NCBI GenBank assembly: GCA_963843595.1
Contig: CAWJLG010000006.1
Coordinates: forward strand, 124,001-188,000
Length of the DNA: 64,000 nucleotides
Direction: 5' to 3'
Origin: CAIWHR01 sp963843595
Lineage (GTDB): Bacteria; Pseudomonadota; Gammaproteobacteria; Burkholderiales; Casimicrobiaceae
Below are positions 17,153 through 28,759 of the stretch, piece after piece. The translations under genes were made by a program, and so were the position numbers. The notes beneath the pieces were generated by a model. The model did not search any database. It was not told the origin of the DNA and was given only the letters and a program-made list of their open reading frames with translations. The first letter of the stretch is position 1. Every line of letters starts with the position of its first letter.

Positions 17153-17821
17153 ATGGCCACGAAGCCTGCTGCCCCGAAATCCTCCGCCGCCAAGGCCGCG
17201 GCCAAGAAAGCCAAGCCGCGCAAGAAGGCGGCCGCGAAACCGAAGGCAGCACCCACGGCGACGTTGTTCGCAATGCCGAGCGGGGCGTCGTTCGGCGATC
17301 TGTCGAAGCTGCCGAGCGCGCTGACCCCCGAGCAGGCGATGGAGCTCTACCGGACCAACGCCAAGCTCGCGCTCGACATCATCAACGCCGCGATCGACAC
17401 CACGTCGAAGGTCCGCCGTCGCCAGTTCGAGGGCGAGGAAGAGGCGCGGGCCTTCCATAAGCGCGCGGTCAAGTCGGCCTCGGAAGCGCGCGATCCGCAG
17501 GCGTTGATGGCGGCCGGGCAAGGTGCGGCGCAGGAAGCGGTCGAGAAGTCGATGCGCTACTGGACCGAGATGTTCGAACTCATCGTCGAGATGCAGAAGC
17601 GGCTGTTCTCGATGATGGAAGAGCAGACCGAGGGCATGCCCGGCGTCAAGCAGGCGAAGGCCGCGATGTCGATGATGCCCGACCTCACCAAGATGCAGAA
17701 CGTGGTCTCGGCGATGCAGGGGGTCGTTTCGTCCGGCGGACCGGCGTTCGAGTCGATGCAGAAGGTGATGGGCGATTTCGCGCGGATGGCCCAGCAGGCC
17801 ATGCCGGGCCTGAAGCGCTGA
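17153..17821 (+). CDS. Phasin with Lys/Ala/Pro-rich N-terminus
   Basis: A 222-residue phasin, the amphipathic coat protein of polyhydroxyalkanoate granules. AGGAG at 17139-17143 fixes ATG 17153. Residues 1-35 are an unusual basic segment (SSAAKAAAKKAKPRKKAAAK) like the histone-like tails of PhaF and AlgP. The phasin domain follows: LTPEQAMELYRTNAKLALDI, then long helices with heptad-like Met/Ala. The C-terminal third is Met-rich (MEEQTEGMPGVKQAKAAMSM). It probably binds PHA granules, and the basic tail could tether them to DNA. No PHA synthase is present in the window. Confidence 0.82.
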   Translation: MATKPAAPKSSAAKAAAKKAKPRKKAAAKPKAAPTATLFAMPSGASFGDLSKLPSALTPEQAMELYRTNAKLALDIINAAIDTTSKVRRRQFEGEEEARAFHKRAVKSASEARDPQALMAAGQGAAQEAVEKSMRYWTEMFELIVEMQKRLFSMMEEQTEGMPGVKQAKAAMSMMPDLTKMQNVVSAMQGVVSSGGPAFESMQKVMGDFARMAQQAMPGLKR

Positions 17822-17969
17822 CGGCCGTCAGGCCGTTTTCCGACTCGCCCGGACCGCGCTCGCGTGTCCGGGCGGGATTTTCCCTGCGGCGAGCGCGGCC
17901 GCACCGTTGACGCAGGTCATGGGGTCCGCACGCGGGTCCTCCACAATCGGGGTCCGGCGAGAGGAACGC

Positions 17970-20795
<2,826 letters not shown>

Positions 20796-20922
20796 GGTTC
20801 GCCGAGGGCGGACTTCGCTGCGCCGCAACCAGGGACCGTCGCGGGCCGGTGTACACTCGCAATCGACCCGGCGGCGTCCACGCATCGATCCCGCAGGATC
20901 GGTTTCGACGCAAAGAATCCGG

Positions 20923-21768
20923 ATGGACAGCCCCATCGCCCGCTCCCTCCTATTCGTTCCCGGCAATCGGCCGGAGCGCTTCGCCAAGGCCTGTGCGTCG
21001 GGGGCAGACGCGATCATCGTCGACCTCGAAGACGCGGTGCCGCCCGGCGAGAAGACGACGGCGCGTGCCGCGGTGCGCGCCTGGCTGTCCCCCGCGCATC
21101 CCGTGCTCCTGCGCATCAATGCGGTGGACACCGAGTGGTTCGCCGAGGACGCGCAGCTCTGCCGGCGGCCGGGGGCGGCCGGCGTCGTGCTGCCCAAGGC
21201 CGAATCCCCGGCGGACATCGAAGCGCTCGCCGCCGTCGGCGGCGCGGGACTGCGCATCCTGCCGCTGATCGAGTCCGCGCGCGGGTTCGCGGACGCGCAG
21301 GCGATCGCCGGTACGCGCGGCGTCCAACGGCTGATCTTCGGCACGATCGACTTCCAGCTCGATCTCGGCATGAGCGCCGGCGAGGACGAGCTCCTTCCGT
21401 TTCGCACGCAGCTCGCGCTCGTCTCGCGCGTGGCGGGACTGGAACCGCCAGTCGACGGCGTGACCGTCGCGATCGACGACGTGGCGATGCTCGCGGCCGA
21501 TACCGCGCGCGCACGTCGCCTGGGGTTCGGCGGCAAGCTGTGCATCCACCCTCGTCAGGTCGATCCGGTCAATGCGGGTTTCGCGCCGACACCCGCCGAG
21601 ATCGCCTGGGCCCGCAGGGTCCTGGAGGCGGCTGCGCGCGCCGCCGGGGCGGCGGTGGCCGTCGACGGCAAGATGGTCGACCGGCCGGTGATCCTCAAGG
21701 CCGAGTCCATCCTGCGCGACGCCATGCCACGCGCGCAGGCGACAGGGACCGAGCCGGCCATCCGATGA
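20923..21768 (+). CDS. HpcH/HpaI aldolase / CitE-like CoA-ester lyase
   Basis: A 281-residue CitE-like TIM-barrel lyase. It has RSLLFVPGNRPERFAKACAS, the Mg2+/CoA region ADAIIVDLEDAVPP, KAESPADIEAL, LPLIESARGF, and the C-terminal GKLCIHPRQVDPVN. ATG 20923 is chosen because it starts the family sequence; 52 more open codons upstream are not conserved. Relatives cleave citryl-, citramalyl-, malyl- or beta-methylmalyl-CoA. As the first gene of a same-strand cluster with a CoA-transferase and an acyl-CoA dehydrogenase, it probably performs the final C-C cleavage of an acyl-CoA pathway. Confidence 0.88.
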   Translation: MDSPIARSLLFVPGNRPERFAKACASGADAIIVDLEDAVPPGEKTTARAAVRAWLSPAHPVLLRINAVDTEWFAEDAQLCRRPGAAGVVLPKAESPADIEALAAVGGAGLRILPLIESARGFADAQAIAGTRGVQRLIFGTIDFQLDLGMSAGEDELLPFRTQLALVSRVAGLEPPVDGVTVAIDDVAMLAADTARARRLGFGGKLCIHPRQVDPVNAGFAPTPAEIAWARRVLEAAARAAGAAVAVDGKMVDRPVILKAESILRDAMPRAQATGTEPAIR

Positions 21769-21856
21769 TGAATCCGGACCTTGGCGAACGCCACGCCTGC
21801 ATCGGCAAGAAGCCGACGCCAGCCTGAACCGGGTTTCGTCCACCGCAAGGTCCGAC

Positions 21857-23017
21857 ATGATCAATCCGCCCGACTCGTACCAGGATATCCGCGACGCGAT
21901 TCGCGACCTGTGCGCGCAGTTTCCCGGCGAGTACTTCCGGCGCATCGACGAGGCTCGGGGCTATCCCGAGGGGTTCGTCGACGCGCTGACCAAGGCCGGA
22001 TGGCTGGCGGCGATGATCCCGCAGGAATACGGCGGTTCCGGTCTGGGCCTCACCGAAGCATCGGTGATCATGGAGGAGATCAACCGGCAGGGCGGCAACT
22101 CCGGCGCCTGTCACGGCCAGATGTACAACATGGGCACGCTGCTTCGGCATGGCTCGGAACGGCAGAAGCGCGCGTACCTGCCGAAGATCGCGAGTGGCGA
22201 GCTGCGGCTGCAGTCGATGGGCGTGACCGAGCCCACCACCGGGTCCGACACGACGAAGATCAAGACGACGGCGGTGAAGAAGGACGGCCGTTACGTCGTC
22301 AATGGCCAGAAGGTCTGGATCTCGCGCGTCCAGCACTCGGATCTGATGATCCTGCTTGCGCGGACGACGCCGCTGCCCGAGGTGAAGAAGAAGTCGGAAG
22401 GCATGTCGATCTTCATCGTCGACCTGCACCAGGCGATGGACCACGGCCTCACCGTGCGCCCGATTCCCAACATGGTGAACCACGAGACCAACGAGCTGTT
22501 CCTCGACAACCTCGAGATTCCCGAGGAGAACCTGATCGGCAGGGAAGGGCAGGGCTTCAAGTACATCCTCGACGGGCTCAACGCCGAGCGCACGCTGATC
22601 GCCGCCGAGTGCATCGGCGACGGCTACTGGTTCGTCGACAAGGTGTCGAAATACGTCGGCGAACGCGTCGTGTTCGGCCGGCCGATCGGCCAGAACCAGG
22701 GCGTGCAGTTCCCGATCGCGCGGGCCTACGTCAACGTCGAGGCAGCCAACCTGATGCGGTTCAAGGCGTGCTCGCTCTTCGACGCGCATCAGCCCTGCGG
22801 CGCCGAGGCGAACATGGCCAAGCTGCTGGCGGCTGACGCGTCGTGGGAGGCCGCCAACGCGTGCCTGCAGTTCCACGGCGGCTTCGGCTTCGCCTGCGAA
22901 TACGACGTCGAGCGCAAGTTTCGCGAGACGCGCCTCTATCAGGTCGCGCCGATTTCGACCAACCTCATCCTCTCGTACGTGGCCGAGCACGTGCTCGGGA
23001 TGCCGCGTTCGTTCTGA
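21857..23017 (+). CDS. Acyl-CoA dehydrogenase family protein with Gln at the usual C-terminal catalytic position
   Basis: A 386-residue flavoprotein of the acyl-CoA dehydrogenase fold. It shows GYPEGFVDALTKAGWLAAMI, PQEYGGSGLGLTEAS, the FAD/substrate motif SMGVTEPTTGSDTTKIKT, GRYVVNGQKVWISR, the ER pair in LNAERTLIAAECIGD, and CLQFHGGFGFACEYDVERKF. In short-chain enzymes the catalytic Glu is in the YEGT of the C-terminal helix; here the aligned residues are YQVA, so the base is either the earlier Glu (as in isovaleryl-CoA dehydrogenase) or missing. It lies in the CoA-acid cluster, 12 bp before the CoA-transferase gene. Confidence 0.88.
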   Translation: MINPPDSYQDIRDAIRDLCAQFPGEYFRRIDEARGYPEGFVDALTKAGWLAAMIPQEYGGSGLGLTEASVIMEEINRQGGNSGACHGQMYNMGTLLRHGSERQKRAYLPKIASGELRLQSMGVTEPTTGSDTTKIKTTAVKKDGRYVVNGQKVWISRVQHSDLMILLARTTPLPEVKKKSEGMSIFIVDLHQAMDHGLTVRPIPNMVNHETNELFLDNLEIPEENLIGREGQGFKYILDGLNAERTLIAAECIGDGYWFVDKVSKYVGERVVFGRPIGQNQGVQFPIARAYVNVEAANLMRFKACSLFDAHQPCGAEANMAKLLAADASWEAANACLQFHGGFGFACEYDVERKFRETRLYQVAPISTNLILSYVAEHVLGMPRSF

Positions 23018-23029
23018 ACCGGGAAACTC

Positions 23030-24208
23030 ATGCGACCGCTGGAAGGCATCACCGTCGTCACGCTGGAGCACGCGATCGCCGCGCCCTTCTGCACGCGGCA
23101 GCTCGCCGACCTCGGCGCACGCGTGATCAAGGTCGAGCGGCCGGGCGTCGGTGACTTCGCGCGTGCCTACGACGAGCGCGTGCGCGGACTCGCCTCGCAC
23201 TTCGTCTGGACCAACCGCTCGAAGGAAAGCCTGACGCTCGACGTGAAACACGCCGAGGCGGCGGCGATCCTCGACAAGCTCATTTCGCGGGCCGACGTCG
23301 TGGTGCAGAACCTGGCACCCGGCGCGGCGGCGCGGCTGGGACTTTCCTACGAGGCGCTGCACGAACGGTATCCGCAGCTGATCGTGTGCGACATCTCGGG
23401 CTACGGCCCGGATGGCCCCTATCGCGACAAGAAAGCCTACGATCTGCTTATCCAGAGCGAATCCGGATTCGTGTCGATCACCGGCACACCGGAGGATCCG
23501 GCCAAGGCCGGCTGTTCGATCGCCGACATCGCGGCCGCCATGTATGCGTACACGAACATCCTCGCGGCGCTGATCCAGCGGGGCAAGACCGGGCAGGGCG
23601 GCCACGTCGTCGTGTCGATGCTGGAAAGCATGGTCGAGTGGATGGGCTACCCGCTCTACTACGCGTTCGACGGAGCCGCGCCGCCACCGCGTGCCGGGGC
23701 GGCACACGCGACGATCTACCCCTACGGCCCGTTCACGGCCGGCGACGGCAAGACGGTCATGCTCGGGCTGCAGAACGAGCGCGAGTGGGCGGTGTTCTGT
23801 TCCGAAGTGCTGCGGCAGCCCGAGCTGGCGGCGGATCCGCGCTTTGCCGCCAACTCGAAACGCGTCGCCGCGCGGGCGGAGCTGCGCGCGATCATCGTCG
23901 CCGCGTTTGCCAGCCTCTCGGCCGAGCAGGTGATCGAGCGTCTCGATCGCGCGCAGATCGCCAACGCCCGGATGAACGATCTGCAGGAGGTCTGGCAGCA
24001 CGCTCAGCTCAAGGCGCGCGGGCGCTGGGTCGAGGTCGACACGCCGTCGGGCAAGGTCCCGGCGCTGTTGCCGCCGGGACTGCCGGACACCGTCACGCCG
24101 CGGATGGACCCGGTGCCCGCGCTCGGCCAGCACACCACGGCCATCCTGAGCGAACTGGGCTACGACGCGTCGGCCATCACGCGGTTGCGCGCCGGCCAGG
24201 CGATCTAG
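23030..24208 (+). CDS. CaiB/BaiF family (class III) CoA-transferase
   Basis: A 392-residue class III CoA-transferase. Family signature regions are MRPLEGITVVTLEHAIAAPF, LADLGARVIKVERPGVGDFA, FVWTNRSKESLTLDVK and ISGYGPDGPYRDKKAYDLL. The catalytic Asp that carries the acyl anhydride is in GCSIADIAAAMYAYTNI. HATIYPYGPFTAGDGKTVML is also typical. It moves CoA from a donor such as succinyl-CoA to a free carboxylic acid. Placed between the dehydrogenase and the PrpD-like gene, it should activate the acid substrate of the cluster. Confidence 0.92.
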   Translation: MRPLEGITVVTLEHAIAAPFCTRQLADLGARVIKVERPGVGDFARAYDERVRGLASHFVWTNRSKESLTLDVKHAEAAAILDKLISRADVVVQNLAPGAAARLGLSYEALHERYPQLIVCDISGYGPDGPYRDKKAYDLLIQSESGFVSITGTPEDPAKAGCSIADIAAAMYAYTNILAALIQRGKTGQGGHVVVSMLESMVEWMGYPLYYAFDGAAPPPRAGAAHATIYPYGPFTAGDGKTVMLGLQNEREWAVFCSEVLRQPELAADPRFAANSKRVAARAELRAIIVAAFASLSAEQVIERLDRAQIANARMNDLQEVWQHAQLKARGRWVEVDTPSGKVPALLPPGLPDTVTPRMDPVPALGQHTTAILSELGYDASAITRLRAGQAI

Positions 24209-24234
24209 CGGCGGCCAAACCCACACGAACCACG

Positions 24235-25590
24235 ATGGACGATCATCCCAGCCAGACGCTTGCCCGATTCGCGGCCGAGCTCGAGTTCGACGACATTCCG
24301 GAGCCGGTCGTGCGGCGCGCCGAGGAGTTGCTCCTCGACTGGCTGGGCTCGGTCCTCGCGGGCAAAGGTGCGCCACCGGTCGAGGCCATCGAGTGGTTCG
24401 CGCGCCAGATGGGACCGGCGGAGGGTCCGGCCGAGGTGCTGATCTCGCGCCGCGGGACCTCGCCGTTGTTTGCCGCGATGGTCAACGCGGCAGCGTCGCA
24501 TTTCGCCGAGCAGGACGACGTGCACAACGGCTCGGTCTTCCATCCGGCCACGGTCGTGTTCCCGCCGGCGCTCGCCGTTGCGCAGGTATTGGGCAGCACG
24601 GGCCGCGAACTCGTTGCCGCCGCGACCGCCGGTTACGAAGTCGGCATCCGGGTCGGCGAATTTCTCGGCCGCTCGCACTATCGCGTATTCCACACCACCG
24701 GCACTGCGGGCACGCTCGCGGCAGCGGCCGCGACTGGGCGCCTGCTGCGCTTGTCGCCGACGTCCATGCTCAATGCCTTCGGCTCGGCGGGCACGCAGGC
24801 CGCGGGCCTCTGGGAGTTCCTGCGCGACGCGGCCGACTCCAAGCAGCTGCATACGGCGAAGGCGGCCGCCAACGGGCTCATGGCCGCGTACCTCGCGCAG
24901 GACGGGTTCACCGGCGCGAAGCGAATTCTCGAAGGCGCACAGGGGATGGCCGCCGGCATGTCGACCGACGCGGATCCCGCGCGCCTGACCGACAGGCTCG
25001 GCACCCGGTGGGCGCTCGCGGAGACCTCGTTCAAGTACCACGCCTGTTGCCGGCACACGCACCCGGCGGCCGATGCACTGCTGCAGGTGGTCGCAACGCA
25101 TGGGCTCACGGCCACCGACATCGCCCGCGTGACCGCCCACGTCCATCAGGCAGCGCTTGACGTGCTGGGCCCGGTGGTCGATCCGCAGACGGTTCATCAG
25201 GCCAAGTTCTCGATGGGCACGGTGCTGGGCCTGATCGCCCTGTTCGGCCGGGCAGGACTCGTCGAATTTGCCGAGCATTTCGGCGATGCGGCGGTGACCG
25301 CGTTCCGCGACAAGGTGCGCATGGTGCTCGATGCCGAGGTCGACCGCGTCTACCCGGAGCGGTGGATCGGCAAGCTGACCGTCGAGACCGTCGACGGCCG
25401 GACGTTGCACGGCCGGGTCGACGAGCCGAAAGGCGATCCCGGCAATGCGCTCACCCGCGCGGAGATCGCGGACAAGGCCGCCCGATTGACCGCGTGGAGT
25501 GGCGCGGCGACGCCGGGCGAAGTCGAGGCGCTCACCCGCTGGGCGTGGCGTCTCACCGCCTGCGAGCGTGTCGAACGGCTGTTTTCCTGA
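24235..25590 (+). CDS. MmgE/PrpD family protein (2-methylcitrate dehydratase / cis-aconitate decarboxylase fold)
   Basis: A 451-residue protein of the MmgE/PrpD family, which includes 2-methylcitrate dehydratase and the itaconate-forming cis-aconitate decarboxylase. Signature regions are LLLDWLGSVLAGKG, FAEQDDVHNGSVFHPATVVF, AAATAGYEVGIRVGEFL, HTTGTAGTLAAAAATGRLL and KYHACCRHTHPAADALL. ATG 24235 starts 26 bp after the CoA-transferase stop. The family name does not settle whether this one dehydrates, decarboxylates or isomerises. With a CoA-transferase and a CitE-like lyase beside it, a branched C5-C6 di- or tricarboxylate is a reasonable guess. Confidence 0.88.
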   Translation: MDDHPSQTLARFAAELEFDDIPEPVVRRAEELLLDWLGSVLAGKGAPPVEAIEWFARQMGPAEGPAEVLISRRGTSPLFAAMVNAAASHFAEQDDVHNGSVFHPATVVFPPALAVAQVLGSTGRELVAAATAGYEVGIRVGEFLGRSHYRVFHTTGTAGTLAAAAATGRLLRLSPTSMLNAFGSAGTQAAGLWEFLRDAADSKQLHTAKAAANGLMAAYLAQDGFTGAKRILEGAQGMAAGMSTDADPARLTDRLGTRWALAETSFKYHACCRHTHPAADALLQVVATHGLTATDIARVTAHVHQAALDVLGPVVDPQTVHQAKFSMGTVLGLIALFGRAGLVEFAEHFGDAAVTAFRDKVRMVLDAEVDRVYPERWIGKLTVETVDGRTLHGRVDEPKGDPGNALTRAEIADKAARLTAWSGAATPGEVEALTRWAWRLTACERVERLFS

Positions 25591-25607
25591 AAACTCGAGG
25601 AGGAACC

Positions 25608-26627
25608 ATGAACCCGATTGCATCGTTCGTTGCCGGCTGCCTCGCGCTGCTGCTCGTCGCGCCGGCGAACGCGCAGCCGACCGCCGCGGCACCGCTCGTC
25701 ATCAAGTTCAGCCACGTCGTCGCGGTGGACACGCCGAAAGGCAAGGGCGCCGAGCAATTCAAGAAGCTCGCCGAGGAGCGCACCAAGGGACGGGTCAAGG
25801 TCGAGGTCTACCCGAACAGCTCGCTGTTCAAGGATGGCGAGGAGGTGGAGGCGCTGCAGCTCGGTTCGGTGCAGATGCTCGCACCCTCGCTCGCCAAGTT
25901 CGGCCCGCTCGGCGTGCGCGAGTACGAGCTCTTCGACCTGCCGTACATCTTCGATTCGTACGAGGACCTGCACAAGGTGACCGACGGACCGGTCGGCAAG
26001 CAGCTCTTCCGCAAGCTGGAGACCAAGGGCGTCGTCGGGCTCGCGTACTGGGACAATGGGTTCAAGGTGATGACCGCGAACAAGCCCTTGCGCAAGGTCG
26101 ACGACTTCAAGGGGCTCAAGATGCGCATCCAGTCGTCGAAGGTGCTCGATGCGCAGTTCCGGGCGCTCGGCGCATTGCCGCAGGTGATGGCGTTCTCCGA
26201 GGTCTATCAGGCGATGCAGACCGGCGTGGTCGACGGCAGCGAGAACACGCTGTCGAATGTCTACACGCAGAAGATGCACGAGGTGCAGAAGTACCTGACG
26301 CTGTCCGACCACGGCTACATCGGCTACGCGGTCATCGTGAACAAGAAGTTCTGGGACTCGATTCCGGCCGACATCCGCACCGCGCTCGAGGGCGCGATGG
26401 CCGATGCGACGAAGTACGCGAACGACATCGCCCAGAAGGAAAACGCCGATGCGCTGGAAGGCATCCGCAAGTCGGGCAAGGTGCAGATCATCACGCTGAC
26501 GCCGCAGGAGAAGGCCGAGTGGAAGAAGGCGCTCGTCAAGGTGCACAAGCAGGCGGAGCCGAACATCGGCGCCGAGTTGCTGCAGTCGGTGTACACCGAG
26601 ACGGGATTCGACCCGAAGAAGCTGTAG
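25608..26627 (+). CDS. TRAP-type C4-dicarboxylate transporter substrate-binding protein (DctP family)
   Basis: A 339-residue periplasmic binding protein. GAGGAGGA precedes ATG 25608. The signal peptide is IASFVAGCLALLLVAPANA with cleavage at ANA-QP. The mature protein has IKFSHVVAVDTPKGKGAEQF, the TRAP region VYPNSSLFKDGEEVEALQLG, LKMRIQSSKVLDAQFRALGA (the Arg that binds the substrate carboxylate) and YQAMQTGVVDGSENTLSNVY. It captures an organic acid for a DctQM permease. No dctQ or dctM lies next to it, so it must use a permease encoded elsewhere. Being last in the catabolic cluster, it probably binds that pathway's substrate. Confidence 0.93.
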   Translation: MNPIASFVAGCLALLLVAPANAQPTAAAPLVIKFSHVVAVDTPKGKGAEQFKKLAEERTKGRVKVEVYPNSSLFKDGEEVEALQLGSVQMLAPSLAKFGPLGVREYELFDLPYIFDSYEDLHKVTDGPVGKQLFRKLETKGVVGLAYWDNGFKVMTANKPLRKVDDFKGLKMRIQSSKVLDAQFRALGALPQVMAFSEVYQAMQTGVVDGSENTLSNVYTQKMHEVQKYLTLSDHGYIGYAVIVNKKFWDSIPADIRTALEGAMADATKYANDIAQKENADALEGIRKSGKVQIITLTPQEKAEWKKALVKVHKQAEPNIGAELLQSVYTETGFDPKKL

Positions 26628-27277
26628 AGCGAGCAGAGCGTTGCTGACGAGTGCGGAGCCGGATACGCATTTGCTAGGGGGATCGGCCGCGCCTCGGGAG
26701 AAATACCCCCGGCCATCCCCGCGCGCGAAATGCTCCCTATCCGGACCTCTAAAGTGACGACTTGCGGCCGCGAGTGCGGAGGCGCACGGCGGAAGCGAAC
26801 CCAAGTAAGCCGCGGTATTGAAGGTCCGTTATCGCCGCTGACAGCCCCGCTATCGACGTCGGACGCACGAGGCTAGCGGCGACGTGCAGATCGTCGCGCC
26901 TGCGTTGATCTATGCAGCCGCGCGTGTCGATGCTCGCGCAGTGTTCGGCATCGTACAGACTGCACCCCCGCACCGTGGGATGGTACGAGCATCATGCGCC
27001 GGCGCCCTTCCACTCCCCGCAAGGGGGCTTTGGTCCTGCTTTTCGAGGCAGCGAGGCGGCGCCTTGCCAGGCAAACCGGCGACGTGGCCGAACTCCCGAA
27101 TACGCGCATCGCCACCGCGACCAAGGAGTTGAATCAGGTCACGGATGACATACGGGATGCACAAGGGCCCCCGGAAGCGCCGCCGCCGGTTATTCAGAAG
27201 AAACCCACGCTGCTCATCAGTACCGTAGGCAAAATCCTGCGCTGGTCGAAGACCGACAGGTAGGCGGTGCCTGGCAA
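26628..27277. other. Non-coding or decayed stretch at left edge of the island
   Basis: About 650 bp after dctP without a convincing gene. The frames are short, codon bias is not that of the neighbours, and nothing is recognised. The segment just before 27278 may be the degraded upstream part of the transposase gene. No clear terminal inverted repeat was found by eye. Confidence 0.5.
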
Positions 27278-27547
27278 GTGCAAACCTCGCAGCCGTACGT
27301 CGAACGGCTGAGCGGTACAATCCGGCGTGAGTACCTTGATCGGGTATTCTTCTGGAACACCGTGGACCTGGCTCGCAAGCTGGGCGAATTCCGGGCCCGT
27401 TGCAACGCCCATTGTGTCCACCGCTCACTCCACGCCGTCACGCCGCAGCAAACCGCCGGCGCAACCTCTCCACCCATCGCTATGCTCGACATATGCGAAT
27501 GGCAGAGTCACCGTCGTGGCCTGTATCAACTGCCGATCGCAGCTTGA
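27278..27547 (+). mobile_element. Transposase C-terminal remnant (IS3/IS481-like integrase core)
   Basis: About 90 residues match the end of a DDE transposase integrase core: QPYVERLSGTIRREYLDRVF (PYVER holds the third catalytic acidic residue), then FFWNTVDLARKLGEFRARCN, AHCVHRSLHAVTPQQ and CEWQSHRRGLYQLPIAA. The first two acidic residues and the helix-turn-helix part are missing, so it is not functional. It lies 47 bp upstream of the PqqD-like gene and marks past mobile-element activity beside the HprK-related cassette. Confidence 0.75.
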
Positions 27548-27593
27548 TCACGGATTCGCCACCCACACCTGACGGCCACCGTCGTCGAACCGC

Positions 27594-27854
27594 ATGGACA
27601 TACCCGCGCCGCGCCGCTGGCGCATCGCTGATCACGCCGACCTGGCCTGGCGCCACTGGGACGGCGAGTACGTCTTCCACCACGCACTGGCGAATGACAC
27701 CCACCGACTCTCCGATGCTGCGGGCCGGGTGCTGCTGCAGTTGGCGCGGTCCGGTGAGCAGGATGCGGAGAGTCTCGCGCTTGCCTGCGAGCTGCCCGCG
27801 TCCGACGTGGAACTAATCCTGTCGGAACTCGCCAAGCTGGATTTCGTCGCATGA
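27594..27854 (+). CDS. HPr-rel-A system PqqD-family peptide chaperone
   Basis: An 86-residue PqqD-like protein. PqqD-type domains bind the leader of a peptide or protein and present it to a modifying enzyme (RiPP recognition element). Visible features are WRHWDGEYVFHHALANDTHR (strand pair), LSDAAGRVLLQLAR and a C-terminal winged-helix part ending SELAKLDFVA. The stop overlaps the start of the kinase gene (ATGA at 27851-27854), so the two are translationally coupled. This matches the NCBIfam family of PqqD-like proteins found next to HprK-related kinase A. Its target is not established; the exported protein at 30018 is the local candidate. Confidence 0.82.
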   Translation: MDIPAPRRWRIADHADLAWRHWDGEYVFHHALANDTHRLSDAAGRVLLQLARSGEQDAESLALACELPASDVELILSELAKLDFVA

Positions 27855-28759
27855 CGCTGAAGCTCGGCGACCTCCCGCGGGAAGAGTTGATCCGCCGCCT
27901 GGCCCGCGGACTCACGCTGACCACCGGGCCGTTTCGTTTCCGCCTGCAGAGCCGGCAGGCCGGCGTGGCGGAGGGACTCGCGACGCTCTATGCCGATTTC
28001 CCCGTGGAAGAAGACACCGCCTTCCGCGATTTCCATGTCCGCGTGGACCGTGTCCGCGGGCCGCGCCGCTGGTTCAGGCCGCAGGTGAATTTCTGGTTCG
28101 ATGGCCACGCCCCGTTCAAGCCACTGCCCGCCGACCACGCGTTCACGCTGCTCGAATGGGGGATGAACTGGTGTATCGCCAGCCACGCACACCACTACCT
28201 GTTGCTGCATGCTGCGGTACTGGAGCGTCGTGAGCGCACGGTGATCCTGCCCGGCGACCCCGGCGCCGGCAAGAGCACGCTGGCTGCCGCGCTGGCTCTC
28301 TCCGGTTGGCGGCTCCTCTCGGACGAACTGACGATCGTCGATCGGGATGACGGCTTGATCGTACCGTTGGTGCGGCCGGTGAGCCTCAAGAACCGGTCGA
28401 TCGACATCATCCGCGCATTGGATGCGCGTGCGGTGCTTGGCGTCGCGGCCCACGATACACACAAGGGTACGGTCTCGCATCTGCGCCCGCCGGTGGCGAG
28501 TGTGGCGCGTATGGCGGAAAAGGGCCGCGCCGCGCACATCGTGTTCCCGCGGTGGAAAGCAGGCGCATCAACACGGTTCAGCCATCATTCGAAGGCGGAC
28601 GCGTTCATGCACGCGGCCAATCACGCGTTCAACTACAGCCTGCTGGGGCGCTTGGGCTTCGAGCTCAATGCCGCGCTGATTGGCGCCTGCGACTGCTGGG
28701 ATTTCGAGTATTCACAGCTCGACGAAGCGCTCTGCGCGTTCGAGGAGTTGGTGGCATGA
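27851..28759 (+). CDS. HprK-related kinase A
   Basis: A 302-residue kinase of the HPr kinase/PEP-carboxykinase fold. The P-loop GDPGAGKST is at about residues 135-143, preceded by HHYLLLHAAVLERRERTVIL. LLSDELTIVDRDDGLIVPL at about 156-174 supplies the acidic metal-binding residues. The N-terminal ~110 residues lack the HprK N-domain and are specific to this family. No HPr or PTS genes are nearby, so the substrate is probably not HPr. Gene overlaps (ATGA on both sides) tie it to the PqqD-like protein and the nucleotidyltransferase, implying that the three act together on one substrate. The biochemical role of the family is not known to me. Confidence 0.85.
   Translation: MTLKLGDLPREELIRRLARGLTLTTGPFRFRLQSRQAGVAEGLATLYADFPVEEDTAFRDFHVRVDRVRGPRRWFRPQVNFWFDGHAPFKPLPADHAFTLLEWGMNWCIASHAHHYLLLHAAVLERRERTVILPGDPGAGKSTLAAALALSGWRLLSDELTIVDRDDGLIVPLVRPVSLKNRSIDIIRALDARAVLGVAAHDTHKGTVSHLRPPVASVARMAEKGRAAHIVFPRWKAGASTRFSHHSKADAFMHAANHAFNYSLLGRLGFELNAALIGACDCWDFEYSQLDEALCAFEELVA

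Noticed and set aside
21695..24376. An 893-codon minus-strand open frame opposite the acyl-CoA dehydrogenase and CoA-transferase genes
   Set aside because: It is an antisense shadow produced by high GC; Arg/His-rich translation, no domains, and the plus-strand genes have clear motifs.
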